A stretch of DNA of 64,000 nucleotides from Altererythrobacter sp. Root672 (GCF_001427865.1 NZ_LMHH01000001.1:2232001-2296000); one strand, 5' to 3'; shown: positions 34,138 through 43,085, numbered from the stretch's first letter. Made by a program: numbers and translations. The notes: a model not told the origin generated them from the letters alone.

Positions 34138-35982
34138 ATGAACGACGGTCGAAGCGACGATGTGGCTGAACCTTGGGCATCGCTCCGACCGCAACTCTGT
34201 CTGACCGTGGGAGTGACGGGACACCGGCCAGTCAGGCTGGGGTCCGAGAACCTGGGCCAGTTGAACGAACTGGTGGCCTCGCTGCTGTCCGGCCTGGCGG
34301 ACGCCGTGCAAAAGGTCGGGCGCGAGCATGGCGAGGCGTTCAGCGAGCAGCCCCTGTGCTTGCGGTTGGTGACTGGCCTAGCGGAAGGCGCCGATACGCT
34401 CGTCGCCAAATGCGCGGCCGAGCGTGGCTGGCGGATCGACGCCTGCCTGCCTTTTCCACGCGGCACTTATCTCGAGGATTTTGAGGAGCCGGAATCGAAG
34501 GAAACGTTCTCCCAGCTACTCGAACGCGCGACCGCGGTGTTCGAACTGCCCGGCGACCGCACCAACGAGGACGCCGCTTACGAGGCGGCCGGGCGGGTCA
34601 TGCTGGAACAGGCGGATATCGTGCTCGCCCTGTGGGACGGCGAGCCCGCGCGAGGCCGCGGCGGGACCGCCCAGATCGTGGCCGAGGCGATCGCTCACCA
34701 GGTTCCCGTAATCCGGGTGGATACGCACAACGTCGAGCCGCCCATGCTCTACTGGTCGGGGTTGAGCGATCTCGACTTCGACCGACCGACCATCGACAGC
34801 GTAGCGCGAGCGCCCGCGGGGACCGTGCTGGCGGGAGTGGTCTCGGCCCTGTGCGCGCCACCGGACGACGATGTCGACCGACGAATGCGGGCAAGGTTCC
34901 TGCAGGAGCGCGACCACAAGCGCACGCCGGCCTGGCCCTATCCCCTTCTCCTCTCGGTAACCCGCGTACGGCGAATTCGGCGGACGGATCTGCGGCCTCC
35001 GCGGCCGGACCAGTGCGCGCTCTACTTGCAGGAGCGCTCCAATCCCTTCGGCAACGAGCGAGGGACTTACGCGAGCGCCTTTACGGACAGGCTTGTCCCG
35101 CGGTTCGGCACTGCCGACGCCTCGGCCACCTATTTCGCGCAGATCTTCCGCAGCGGGTTCATCGTCAATTTCGGGTTCGCCGTGCTGGCCGTGTTGCTGG
35201 CCACGGGCGGACTGCTGTTTCCCTCTGCCAAGCTGTTCCTGATCGCCACTGAGCTAGCCATCATCATCCTCATCCTGCTCAACACGCGGGTCGGCTCGCG
35301 CGCCGGCTGGCACGAGCGATGGATGGATTACCGCCACCTGGCCGAACAGTTGCGGGTGCTAGCGGCGACCGGGCTGCTTGGGGATCTCTACCTCCGCCAC
35401 GGCGACGCTGGAGAGTCAGGCAGCATTCCGGGCTGGGTCCGCTGGCTCAGCCGCGCGACGGCGCGGGAGCTTGGCCTACCCTCGGTATGCGCCGACCAGC
35501 ACTACCTCTCGCGCGTGCGAGCGGTGGCCCAGACGATGATCCAGGATCAGATCGAGTATCATTCCCACAACGCCCACCTGATGCACAAACTCGATCATCG
35601 GCTGCACAAGGCGGGCGAGTACCTGTTCGGCGGCACCATCGTCGCCTGCGCCGCGTGGATTACGCTCAAGCTGGGCGGCTTCGACGTGACCCACGGAAGA
35701 GGCGTGAACGTCACCTCGTTGGTGACCGCGGTCACCGCGGTTCTGCCGGCCATGGGCGCCGCGCTCTACGGCATCCGCATGCAAGGCGACTTCGCCGGGA
35801 TCGCCGAGCGTTCGGCAGTCACGGTCAAGCGGCTCCAACGGCTCCAGAGAGTCGTTGAAGCCGATGTGCCTGACTTCGACCTGCTCTCCGCCCGACTCCG
35901 GCGGCTGCGCGAGATCGCCCTGGCCGACGTCGCGCATTGGCGCACGACCTACCAGGCACGACCCCTCACCCTGCCGGGCTGA
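34138..35982 (+). CDS. SLOG-like nucleotide-sensor / SLATT-like four-TM fusion protein
   Basis: A 614-residue protein. Residues about 20-195 form a Rossmann-like domain with SLOG/DprA-like features: GVTGHRP (25-31), VTGLAEGADTLVA (78-90), LPFPRGTY (104-111), ADIVLALWDG (159-168) and GRGGTAQIVAEA (173-184). These match the nucleotide- or ligand-binding LOG/SLOG superfamily. The C-terminal half has two TM pairs (about 341-361 and 364-382; 494-511 and 525-545) with a WMDYRHLAEQLRVLA helix between, like SLATT effector modules. SLOG plus SLATT pairs are known as sensor plus pore parts of bacterial conflict systems. This single-chain form is inferred from motifs. It is preceded by the palindromic repeats and converges on the 162-residue gene. 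Confidence 0.7.
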   Translation: MNDGRSDDVAEPWASLRPQLCLTVGVTGHRPVRLGSENLGQLNELVASLLSGLADAVQKVGREHGEAFSEQPLCLRLVTGLAEGADTLVAKCAAERGWRIDACLPFPRGTYLEDFEEPESKETFSQLLERATAVFELPGDRTNEDAAYEAAGRVMLEQADIVLALWDGEPARGRGGTAQIVAEAIAHQVPVIRVDTHNVEPPMLYWSGLSDLDFDRPTIDSVARAPAGTVLAGVVSALCAPPDDDVDRRMRARFLQERDHKRTPAWPYPLLLSVTRVRRIRRTDLRPPRPDQCALYLQERSNPFGNERGTYASAFTDRLVPRFGTADASATYFAQIFRSGFIVNFGFAVLAVLLATGGLLFPSAKLFLIATELAIIILILLNTRVGSRAGWHERWMDYRHLAEQLRVLAATGLLGDLYLRHGDAGESGSIPGWVRWLSRATARELGLPSVCADQHYLSRVRAVAQTMIQDQIEYHSHNAHLMHKLDHRLHKAGEYLFGGTIVACAAWITLKLGGFDVTHGRGVNVTSLVTAVTAVLPAMGAALYGIRMQGDFAGIAERSAVTVKRLQRLQRVVEADVPDFDLLSARLRRLREIALADVAHWRTTYQARPLTLPG

Positions 35983-35985
35983 GGA

Positions 35986-36474
35986 TCAGCGATTGACGAT
36001 CCGCGGGTCGAGGGCAACGAGCTGCCCATCCGGAGGAGCGGTCTCGACCCACAGGCTGAGGCAATAGCTGTAGGCCGCGCCGTCATCGTCGTTGTCGTCG
36101 ATGATCACTTGCATGAGGCTGTTGCCGGGCAGCGCGTTGATATCGCTGTTGCCCCCGCCATCGCGGGTGATGGTCACCGCTTGTGCCGCTTGCTGCGGGA
36201 AGCTGAAATTCACCGAGTTGCCGTTGGTATCGGTGATCTGGCCGGAGAGGTTCACGGTGATATCCGTGTCCACGTTGTAGCTGCTGCTGTCGTAGGCCAT
36301 GTTGTTAAGGTCGATGTCCCCGCTTGAGTCCACCACGTTGGAACTCACCGGGTTGGAGCCGGCTTGAGAATATATCGCGCTAACCGAAACGTTACCGCTG
36401 GCGTCGACGGTCCCTGTTACCGTCACGTCGAGGGTCAGGCTCATGTCGGGAAGGTCTGTCATGTCTGTCTCCAT
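35986..36474 (-). CDS. Unknown 162-residue Asp/Ser/Asn-rich protein coupled to TIR gene
   Basis: An acidic protein with alternating beta-strand-like segments (LTLDVTVTGTVDASGNVSVSA, DTDITVNLSGQITDTNGNSVNF), an Asp-rich loop (IIDDNDDDGAAYSY) and one Cys near the C-terminus. There is no signal peptide, TM helix or motif I recognise; a small beta-sandwich is plausible. Its ATG overlaps the TIR-TPR stop by 1 nt (TGATG), so the two are translationally coupled and probably partners, for example a ligand, inhibitor or substrate. A second ATG at 36462 is possible. It converges on the SLOG gene with 3 bp between stops. Confidence 0.7.
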   Translation of the reverse strand: METDMTDLPDMSLTLDVTVTGTVDASGNVSVSAIYSQAGSNPVSSNVVDSSGDIDLNNMAYDSSSYNVDTDITVNLSGQITDTNGNSVNFSFPQQAAQAVTITRDGGGNSDINALPGNSLMQVIIDDNDDDGAAYSYCLSLWVETAPPDGQLVALDPRIVNR

Positions 36475-38564
36475 CAGGTTCGGAACAACTGGGGTAGAGA
36501 GTAGTCACTCTTCATCGACGACCCGTTGGGCAGGGCAGAGAGTTCGGATTTGTCCTTCAAGTAAGTGGCGGCGGCGATCATTCTTGAATCGGTGATCGTT
36601 GTGCCTGAGATCAGGTCTCGGGCGCGCGTAAAGTCGGCGCTGGCGCGGGCCCTGTTGCCGGACGAAGACCAATTGGCACCCGACAGCAGGTGGACCATGA
36701 CGCGCGCCAGGCGCTCCTCATCCGACTGAGGGTTGGTGCCTACGCGGAAGTCGCGCTCGAAAGCCGTGATCTTGTCGCGGGCCGCGGCGCGATCGCCAAG
36801 CGCCTGGGCAATCGCGATCTCCCGCCAACGCGCCGGCATCAGGCAGTCCGAGCGCCATTCCATCACGCTGGCGTCGGTCGAGAGCAGCTGCTGCGCCTGC
36901 TGAAGCGCCCATTGGTTCGTTCCCTTGGCGCCGCGCCAATCCGCCAGCATCATCTGTGCTTCGGTCCGCACATTGGCGGACTTCACCGCCATTTCCGCCC
37001 ACAAGCTGTTGGACGGGTCGCCGCGCTGCAACGCCTGCAGGGCCTCGAAGCTGGCATCGGCGAACTTCAGCGCCTTCGCCGGCTCCCCGGCCTCGAGATG
37101 GAGTTCCGCGATCCGCAACCAGGCCAGATAAAGCGATTGCCTGATCTCGCTGTTCTTGGGGTCGGCCGCGAGCACTTCGTTGTAGAGCTTCACCTCCTGC
37201 ATGCGGTCGACGAGCGCGCCCGAGGGATCGAGCATCTTCCGCCGGACATCGGCCTTCCAGGCCAAGGCTTGCGCGATCAGGTAGGTCTGCTCGCGCTTGT
37301 CGGCCGACTTTTCGCGAAGCCGCTCGGAGGCAAGCTGGGCTTTCTGGAAGTAGCCCAGCGCCTGCGGCAGGCGGCCGTCATCCAGCTCCAGCACTCCGAG
37401 GGCCGAGTGCGCGTTGCTCAACTCCCCTTCCCACTCTGGCTTGAGCTGTTCGAGTTTGGCGAGCCTTTCTGCGTAATGGAGGTATTGGCCAAAATACTCG
37501 CGTGCCGTGGGAATATCGCCTCGCTGCCAGGCGACATATCCGATCCAGTAGACGCTTTGCGCATGGTCGAAGATGCGTTGGCCATTGTCCGGATCGCGGC
37601 GCAACTGTTCCGAGGTCGTGGCCGCCGCCTGCTTGTAGGTGGCGAGCGCCGCCTCCAGGTTGCCCTGCAAGTTCGCGACTTCGCCGACGAGGAGCAGCGC
37701 CCTCGCCCGGCGGCCAAGCGCATCGGCGTCGAGGCTACCGGGATTTTGCCTGGAATAGTACGTCAGCGCCCGATCACCGACGCTGTCGAGGACGTCCAGC
37801 CGACCGACCGGCTCGAGCTTGGAACGCAAGTCGGTCAGCATGTACTCGACCAGCCCGTCAGCTTCGGCCCGCTGGCGTTCGGCCTCGTTGCGCGACCTGA
37901 TGGCGACGACCGTGAGCGTGCTCATCACTACCGCAAGCACCGATGCGGCCGCTGCGACGACGGTGAGGCGCCGGCTGCGCCGCTGGGCTTCGCGCTGGAC
38001 GAGGTCGTCAAGCTTCAATCCCGTCAGGCCCGCGATGACCTTGAGCTTGGCCAGACGTTCGCCATCGCCTTCCGGCCGCAAATCGGCGGCTATCGGCTCC
38101 GCGGGAACGTCCGAGATCTTGCCGTCCGGCCCGACCTTGAAGCGCAAGGCTTCGGGAAAGCACTCCGCCTCCACCTTGTCGCTGGTGGCGCTGGCGCCCG
38201 GCTCTCCCGCCACGATGACGACCAGGATCCGGTCCTCGCCCCGGTGCTGCTTGAACAGCCGGATCTCCTCGTTGACCCAGCGCGACGCCGCCGCCGACGG
38301 GGACGCGATGACGATCAGGAATTCCGACGACAGCAACGCCTGCTCGATCTCGCGCGACAGGTCGCCGGCTGCCGGTAGTTCTTCGCGATCCTTGAATATC
38401 GGGACCAGTCGGCGCGGGACGATGCCGATCTCGGTGACTTTGCCCACCAGCCGCGAGGGAACGCGGTACGATTCAACCGCGCGATGAAGCCATCCCGCAC
38501 GGGAGGCGTCAGCGTGACTATAGCTGATGAAAGCGCGGAATAGCATGTCGCCCGAATGCGTCAC
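36474..38564 (-). CDS. TIR domain - TM - TPR-repeat protein
   Basis: A 696-residue protein. The TIR_2-type domain (about 7-120) has FISYSHADASRAGWLHRAVESYRVP, IFKDREELPAAGDLSREIEQAL and the SEFLIVIASPSAAASRWVNEEI segment, where E99 or E100 is the candidate catalytic Glu. A linker ending QREAQRRSRR precedes a TM helix (about 199-222). The large C-terminal part (about 265-680) is helical with TPR-like repeats (for example GNLEAALATYKQAAA, RLPQALGYFQKAQLA, GEPAKALKFADASFEAL). TIR domains bind or cleave NAD-type nucleotides in bacterial immunity; the TPR part should sense a partner outside the cytoplasm. NADase activity is not shown by sequence alone. Confidence 0.82.
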   Translation of the reverse strand: MTHSGDMLFRAFISYSHADASRAGWLHRAVESYRVPSRLVGKVTEIGIVPRRLVPIFKDREELPAAGDLSREIEQALLSSEFLIVIASPSAAASRWVNEEIRLFKQHRGEDRILVVIVAGEPGASATSDKVEAECFPEALRFKVGPDGKISDVPAEPIAADLRPEGDGERLAKLKVIAGLTGLKLDDLVQREAQRRSRRLTVVAAAASVLAVVMSTLTVVAIRSRNEAERQRAEADGLVEYMLTDLRSKLEPVGRLDVLDSVGDRALTYYSRQNPGSLDADALGRRARALLLVGEVANLQGNLEAALATYKQAAATTSEQLRRDPDNGQRIFDHAQSVYWIGYVAWQRGDIPTAREYFGQYLHYAERLAKLEQLKPEWEGELSNAHSALGVLELDDGRLPQALGYFQKAQLASERLREKSADKREQTYLIAQALAWKADVRRKMLDPSGALVDRMQEVKLYNEVLAADPKNSEIRQSLYLAWLRIAELHLEAGEPAKALKFADASFEALQALQRGDPSNSLWAEMAVKSANVRTEAQMMLADWRGAKGTNQWALQQAQQLLSTDASVMEWRSDCLMPARWREIAIAQALGDRAAARDKITAFERDFRVGTNPQSDEERLARVMVHLLSGANWSSSGNRARASADFTRARDLISGTTITDSRMIAAATYLKDKSELSALPNGSSMKSDYSLPQLFRT

Positions 38565-39110
38565 GGCACCTCCGCCTCCCGCGGTTGCGCCAGCAAGGCA
38601 ATGGAAGACTACTTATTGTAGGCGGTTTTAGTCCCACAATCCACGTTCCATTTCCAGCCTCGGCCTACTTCAAAGCCATAATTATTCCAGTTATATCCAA
38701 ATACTTGGAAGGTGCGCCCCGAAACTATTTTGATCAATCTTCGGTCAGCGTGGCCCCACTTACCTCACCTCATCAGCCGTTGAGTCGGGCCACACGCGCG
38801 GTGTGCGGTGTCAGATCGTCATAGCCAGGAGGCTATTCGTCAGGCATAATGCCGGCACTCCAAAAAGAATGACCGGGTCGTGGTTGGTTGTCCGAAAAGG
38901 ACTTCGCGACGAGGATGCTATTGAGGGTCAGGATGGCCCCAAAATTCGCGCGGGCTATGCTTGCTTTCGCGGAGGTTGTTCTTGAGCGCAGTCCTTTGGC
39001 TAGATGATTCCTTCGAGATCCTCAGACGTCAAACGCAAATAGCCGACCAATAATCCGCCGCCCTTCGAGTCGTCGCTCTGTGTCCCATTCCTCCTTCGGA
39101 AGGTTGAGCC
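38565..39110. other. Non-coding divergent region between TIR and protease-VWA genes
   Basis: About 546 bp without a convincing gene; two short plus-strand frames (38585-38824 and 38803-38985) lack ribosome sites and family features. The first 150 bp are visibly richer in A/T than the neighbours. It separates divergent genes and should contain both promoters. The plus gene has a ggaagg ribosome site at about 39099. No clear operator palindrome was found. Confidence 0.45.
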
Positions 39111-42100
39111 ATGTCTCACATTTGCGGAACGGTTCCTGTCCTTAACCCCTCCCTTCATGTGGGACCCGACACTGGCACCGCGGCGACTTCACCCAACGTG
39201 TGGGAAAAGGACCTGACCTTCGCGCCGGCCCCAGGTGGCGGCACCAAGTTCGTCATCCTCCATTTCATGAACGTGACCCTTCCGGCGAACAATCGCCTGG
39301 AAGTCGACCTGGGCTACGACACTGACGTCTTCACATCGGCCAGCGGTGGCTCGTTCTGGACCCGGCCGATCAATGTCGGCGCGGTCGGGCCATCGATCAA
39401 AATTCGCTACATCACGAACGGCGCGCCTAACGGTGGCGCCTTCGTCGACCGCTTCGGCCGCGGCGAGAGCCTGCAGAGCACCGAGCCGGGCCACAACAGC
39501 ATCACCAACTGCAACCCGTTCATGATCAACGGCTGGGTCGAACCCAACTTCCCGCACATACCCGGTTCGACCGCTCCCAAGTACGATCCGTTCTGGATCT
39601 GCAACAAGTCGGCCGCGCCCAAGTGGCAAAACGTCCGCTGCGCGCCGGTCGGCTCCCCGCAGGACAAGGTCGCCCGCAGCGTGGGAATGATCGTGACGAT
39701 CCACCAGCCGAGCGGCGGCCATCCGGAGGAGAACGTCAGCACCTGTTCGGTCACGCTGATCGATTCAGACCTGGTCGTCCTCGCCGCCCACTGCATTTCG
39801 GACCATCCGTTCGAAGTCCCGACCAGCTCGGTGACCTTCGACTACGAAGTGGCCTGCGATGGCTCGCTGCTGCCCGCGTACAATGCGGTGTTCTACAAGG
39901 TCATCAAGCTGGTGAAGTTCCGCTTCACCGACGGGCGCGACTACGCGATCCTGCAGATACGCGGCACTCCGCCTCTACCGCCAGTGCCGGTGAGGATCAC
40001 CAATCTGGGCGCCAACGAGGCGGTGTTCGGCGTCCACCACCCGAACGGCGCGGTGAAAAAGGTCTCTCCCTCCGCAACCGGCACGATGCCGATCACCTTC
40101 TTCGGCACATCGATCGGCGTCAATTTCGACGTCGCCGGGGGCAGCTCCGGATCGGGCCTGTTCGACGCCAACGGCAACATCGTCGGCGTGCTTTCCAACG
40201 GAAGCGGCTGCAGCCTGTCCTATTCGGCGCTCAAGACGATGATGGCCGACCCGATCGTCATCCCCAACCCTCCGACCCAACGCGCGGTCATGCTGGTGTT
40301 CGACCGCTCCGGCAGCATGGGCGAAGGGGCAGGCGGCGGGAAGATCAAGATCAACGAAGCGCGCGCGGCGGCCGAGTTGTTCGTCAACATGATCCGGACC
40401 ACCGGCAACCGCGCCGGGCTGATCTCGTTCTCCACCGATGCCACCAGCCCGGTCGACTTCGCCCTGGCGCCGGTTTCGACCAGCACCAAGTCGCAGATCA
40501 ACGGCAAGCTGGCGGCCGTTTCGCCAAGCGGAGCGACCAGCATTGGCGACGGCCTGGCGGTCGCCCGCGACCAGCTTGCTGGAACGAGCGGCTTGCCCAA
40601 GACGATCCTGCTGCTCACCGACGGCATGGAGAACCAGCCGCAGAAGATCGCCGACGTCAGCGGCCTCGGCGCGATCGAGATCACTGCGATCGGGTTCGGC
40701 GCCGAGAGCAACCTCGACGGTGCCAAGCTCAGCGGCCTCGCCCAGTCGCATGGCGGCCTCTACAAGCGCGCGGGAGATGGGCTGGAACTGAAGAAGTTCT
40801 TCGCCCTCGCCTTCGGGGAAATCTTCGAAGCCGGCTCTCTCGCCGATCCGCAACTGCACTTGCCGGCCAGCCTCAGGGTCGGGCCGTCGATCCCGTTCCA
40901 TGTCTGCGGCGAGGAAGCGGTCACCATCGTGATCGGCTGGGACAACGAGGATGCTCCTCTGTTCATCGAACTCGAGTCTCCCACCGGTCAGATCGTCAAT
41001 CTGAGCGCCGGTGGGATCGATACCGACGCCGGCACTTCATGGCGCTTTGCCCGGGTGCCCCTGCCGCAAGGCGGTGAGCGTGACGGCGTGTGGAAGACCC
41101 GCGTCTTCCGCCCCGGTGGCGGAGAGTTTCCACCTCCTGCCATTCCCGTGAACTACTTCGTCAACGTCAACGCACGCGGCGGCCCGAGCCTGCGACCGTT
41201 CATCCAGCCGCAGCGGATTTACACGGGTGATGTGCTTCATCCCAAGGTGATCCTGCAATTCGCCGACGAAAGCGTCCCGCCGGGCGGGAATGTCTCGCTG
41301 GCGGTACGGCGACCGGCGAAGAGCGTCGGCACCTTGATCGCCAACAAGGGCCTGGCGGCGGCGACCGTGATCAATGGCGATGTCGTGCCAGGACGCCAGG
41401 CAACACTGAAGAAGATCGAGCAGGACACCGGCGCACCCGCGACCGGCTATATTGAATCGAATTACGCTTTGACCGACGAGCCCGAGGGTTCGGAGATGTT
41501 CGAGGCCGCGGGGATTTTTGGCGCGAAGCTCGACAACGTGCTGGTGGTCGATGGCACCTACACCTTCCACGCCAAGGCCACGGTGGCGATTAACTGCACT
41601 ACGACGCGCGAATGCCAATGGAGCTATCACGTCGCGGTCGGGATCGATCCGGGTTCCACGACGGTCACCACCCAGCCGAACGGAACCGGACCAACCGGGG
41701 GCGATAAGTGGCAAGTCATCTTCACACCAAAGGACAAGTACGGAAACCTCGTCGGGCCCGGAATGGGTGAGGACCTGGACGTCCTTCCCCTGCCCGGCGG
41801 AACCCTGGTGGGCGGGCTCGTTGATCTGGGTGACGGACGTTATGTCCAGGAAGTGGAGACCGAACCCGGCAGCGATGCCGACCCCGGACTTACCGTCGGT
41901 CAGCCCGATCGCGGTCCGGTAGTCGTGGCTCCGCCCTCCCGCATCCGTACGGGGTACCGGTACACGACCTCATTCGCCTGCGGGGTCGAAGACGGCGAAT
42001 GCTGCGAATGCTCCTCGGTAGTCCCCGGACGCTTCGCCACCGCAATCACCGCTTACAACAGCACCGAAAAGGACGTCATGCTGATCCTCGCGGTCATCCC

Positions 42101-42557
42101 GACCACCTTTGCCGGCGCGACATCGGGACGGTGGCCGGATGCGGTTCCGGCTCGGGCCAAGGATCGCATCATCCTCAAGCCGGGTGAAGCGACGACGATC
42201 GACTGCTGCAGCATCGCCAAGATGCTTCTGGGAGCGACCGCGCCAGCAAACGGGGCGCTGACCTTTGGCGTCGTGGCCCTCGAAAGCAGCGCCAAGGTCG
42301 ACGTCACCGCGACCTACACTGTCGTCAGTCGCGAAGGGGAGGCTCCCTCGATCGACGTCGAGCCGCTGCTCCCGAGCGAATTCCGGGTGCGGGAGTCGCG
42401 GCCCGTGCCGCCACCTCCGCCAGCCCCTCCACCTAAGGTTCGCGACGTGCCGCCACCCCGCCCGCAGGATGTTCCGAGACAGCGGGAAAAGGAGGAACGC
42501 CCAAAGGCAGAAGAGGCCAAGCCGAAGCGCAGCCCGAGGAAGCCGGCGAAGAAGTGA
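39111..42557 (+). CDS. Trypsin-like serine protease fused to von Willebrand factor A domain (1148 residues)
   Basis: Residues 1-185 are an unassigned, beta-rich N-terminal domain with no signal peptide. A chymotrypsin-fold protease (about 186-385) has the full triad: H227 (LAAHC), D277 (GRDYAIL) and S346 (GGSSGSGLF). A VWA domain (about 391-575) has a complete MIDAS: DRSGS at 398-402, T476 and D504 (LLTDGMEN). Then come beta-sandwich-like regions (about 600-960), a Cys-rich segment (GVEDGECCECSS) and a Pro/Lys/Glu-rich tail of about 60 residues. VWA domains bind proteins through a metal ion, so it may capture and cleave a target. The lack of an export signal is unusual and suggests cytoplasmic action or an unrecognised export route. 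Confidence 0.85.
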   Translation: MSHICGTVPVLNPSLHVGPDTGTAATSPNVWEKDLTFAPAPGGGTKFVILHFMNVTLPANNRLEVDLGYDTDVFTSASGGSFWTRPINVGAVGPSIKIRYITNGAPNGGAFVDRFGRGESLQSTEPGHNSITNCNPFMINGWVEPNFPHIPGSTAPKYDPFWICNKSAAPKWQNVRCAPVGSPQDKVARSVGMIVTIHQPSGGHPEENVSTCSVTLIDSDLVVLAAHCISDHPFEVPTSSVTFDYEVACDGSLLPAYNAVFYKVIKLVKFRFTDGRDYAILQIRGTPPLPPVPVRITNLGANEAVFGVHHPNGAVKKVSPSATGTMPITFFGTSIGVNFDVAGGSSGSGLFDANGNIVGVLSNGSGCSLSYSALKTMMADPIVIPNPPTQRAVMLVFDRSGSMGEGAGGGKIKINEARAAAELFVNMIRTTGNRAGLISFSTDATSPVDFALAPVSTSTKSQINGKLAAVSPSGATSIGDGLAVARDQLAGTSGLPKTILLLTDGMENQPQKIADVSGLGAIEITAIGFGAESNLDGAKLSGLAQSHGGLYKRAGDGLELKKFFALAFGEIFEAGSLADPQLHLPASLRVGPSIPFHVCGEEAVTIVIGWDNEDAPLFIELESPTGQIVNLSAGGIDTDAGTSWRFARVPLPQGGERDGVWKTRVFRPGGGEFPPPAIPVNYFVNVNARGGPSLRPFIQPQRIYTGDVLHPKVILQFADESVPPGGNVSLAVRRPAKSVGTLIANKGLAAATVINGDVVPGRQATLKKIEQDTGAPATGYIESNYALTDEPEGSEMFEAAGIFGAKLDNVLVVDGTYTFHAKATVAINCTTTRECQWSYHVAVGIDPGSTTVTTQPNGTGPTGGDKWQVIFTPKDKYGNLVGPGMGEDLDVLPLPGGTLVGGLVDLGDGRYVQEVETEPGSDADPGLTVGQPDRGPVVVAPPSRIRTGYRYTTSFACGVEDGECCECSSVVPGRFATAITAYNSTEKDVMLILAVIPTTFAGATSGRWPDAVPARAKDRIILKPGEATTIDCCSIAKMLLGATAPANGALTFGVVALESSAKVDVTATYTVVSREGEAPSIDVEPLLPSEFRVRESRPVPPPPPAPPPKVRDVPPPRPQDVPRQREKEERPKAEEAKPKRSPRKPAKK

Positions 42558-42567
42558 GCCCTCCGCG

Positions 42568-42607
42568 ATTTCGGACGGTCGACAGCTAACGTCGCGCTGT
42601 CCGAAAT
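42568..42607. other. Inverted repeat after the protease-VWA gene
   Basis: Arms ATTTCGGAC and GTCCGAAAT (9 bp, 22-nt spacer) begin 11 bp after the stop. No T-run follows. A possible Rho-type terminator hairpin; weak. Confidence 0.3.
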
Positions 42608-42698
42608 TCGGGAATTTCCGGGTTTGCACCGATGGCGGTCCGTTACGCACGGGTCGATCTGTGACGCCCGATCAACAAGCCGAGGAAAGGACCCGATC

Positions 42699-43085
42699 AT
42701 GCTTCTCCGCCTCGCCCTACCGCTTTGCCTGGCCGTCACCATGGGCTCGGCAAGTGCCCAAACCCTTCCCAAGATTCCGGGGGGAGCTGCGTCAGCGCTT
42801 GGAGGGGGCCTGCCCAACCTCTCCTCTGTCGGCGCCCCCAATGCAGCAGGCGTGCTGCAATACTGCGTGAAGCAGAAGCTACTTTCACAGTCTGGCGCGG
42901 GCGACGTACTTGGCGGACTGATGAAGAAGCCCGACGTTCAATCGAAGCCGGAATTCTCTGCAGGCGCAGCTGGCAACATCCTTACCGGCCAAGGCGCGTC
43001 GCCCCTCTCGATGGACTCGCTTCCCGCCAACCTGAAAAAGCAGGCCTGCGACATGATGCTGAAGCAAGGCGCCAGCTTGCTTTAG
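42699..43085 (+). CDS. DUF2501 (YjjA-like) exported protein
   Basis: The ATG at 42699 follows a gaggaaagg ribosome site. The 128-residue protein has a Sec signal peptide (about 1-21, ending ASAQ). The mature part, with SSVGAPNAAGVLQYCVKQKLL and PANLKKQACDMMLKQGASLL, matches the DUF2501 pattern with two conserved Cys. The function of DUF2501 proteins is not established. It stands alone between the protease-VWA gene and the convergent transporter. Confidence 0.8.
   Translation: MLLRLALPLCLAVTMGSASAQTLPKIPGGAASALGGGLPNLSSVGAPNAAGVLQYCVKQKLLSQSGAGDVLGGLMKKPDVQSKPEFSAGAAGNILTGQGASPLSMDSLPANLKKQACDMMLKQGASLL

Noticed and set aside
36690-38378. 562-codon open frame on the plus strand opposite the TIR-TPR gene
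   Set aside because: It is a codon-bias shadow in GC-rich DNA: no domain, composition rich in Arg/Gln/Leu, and it lies wholly opposite a gene with clear TIR and TPR features.
38585-38985. Two short plus-strand frames in the divergent gap before the protease-VWA gene
   Set aside because: No ribosome sites, unusual composition, and they overlap each other; treated as non-coding.
34138-42557. Island as a known Thoeris or CBASS system
   Set aside because: No ThsA-type SIR2/SLOG-Macro effector, cyclase (CD-NTase) or CBASS effector is encoded; the TIR protein is a membrane TPR receptor.
34138-42698. Prophage or integrative element origin of the island
   Set aside because: No integrase, transposase, tRNA or attachment-site duplication is visible at either side; only palindromic repeats are seen.
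42624-42698. Longer start for the DUF2501 gene
   Set aside because: The ATG at 42699 has a good ribosome site and begins a signal peptide; the extension would mask it.
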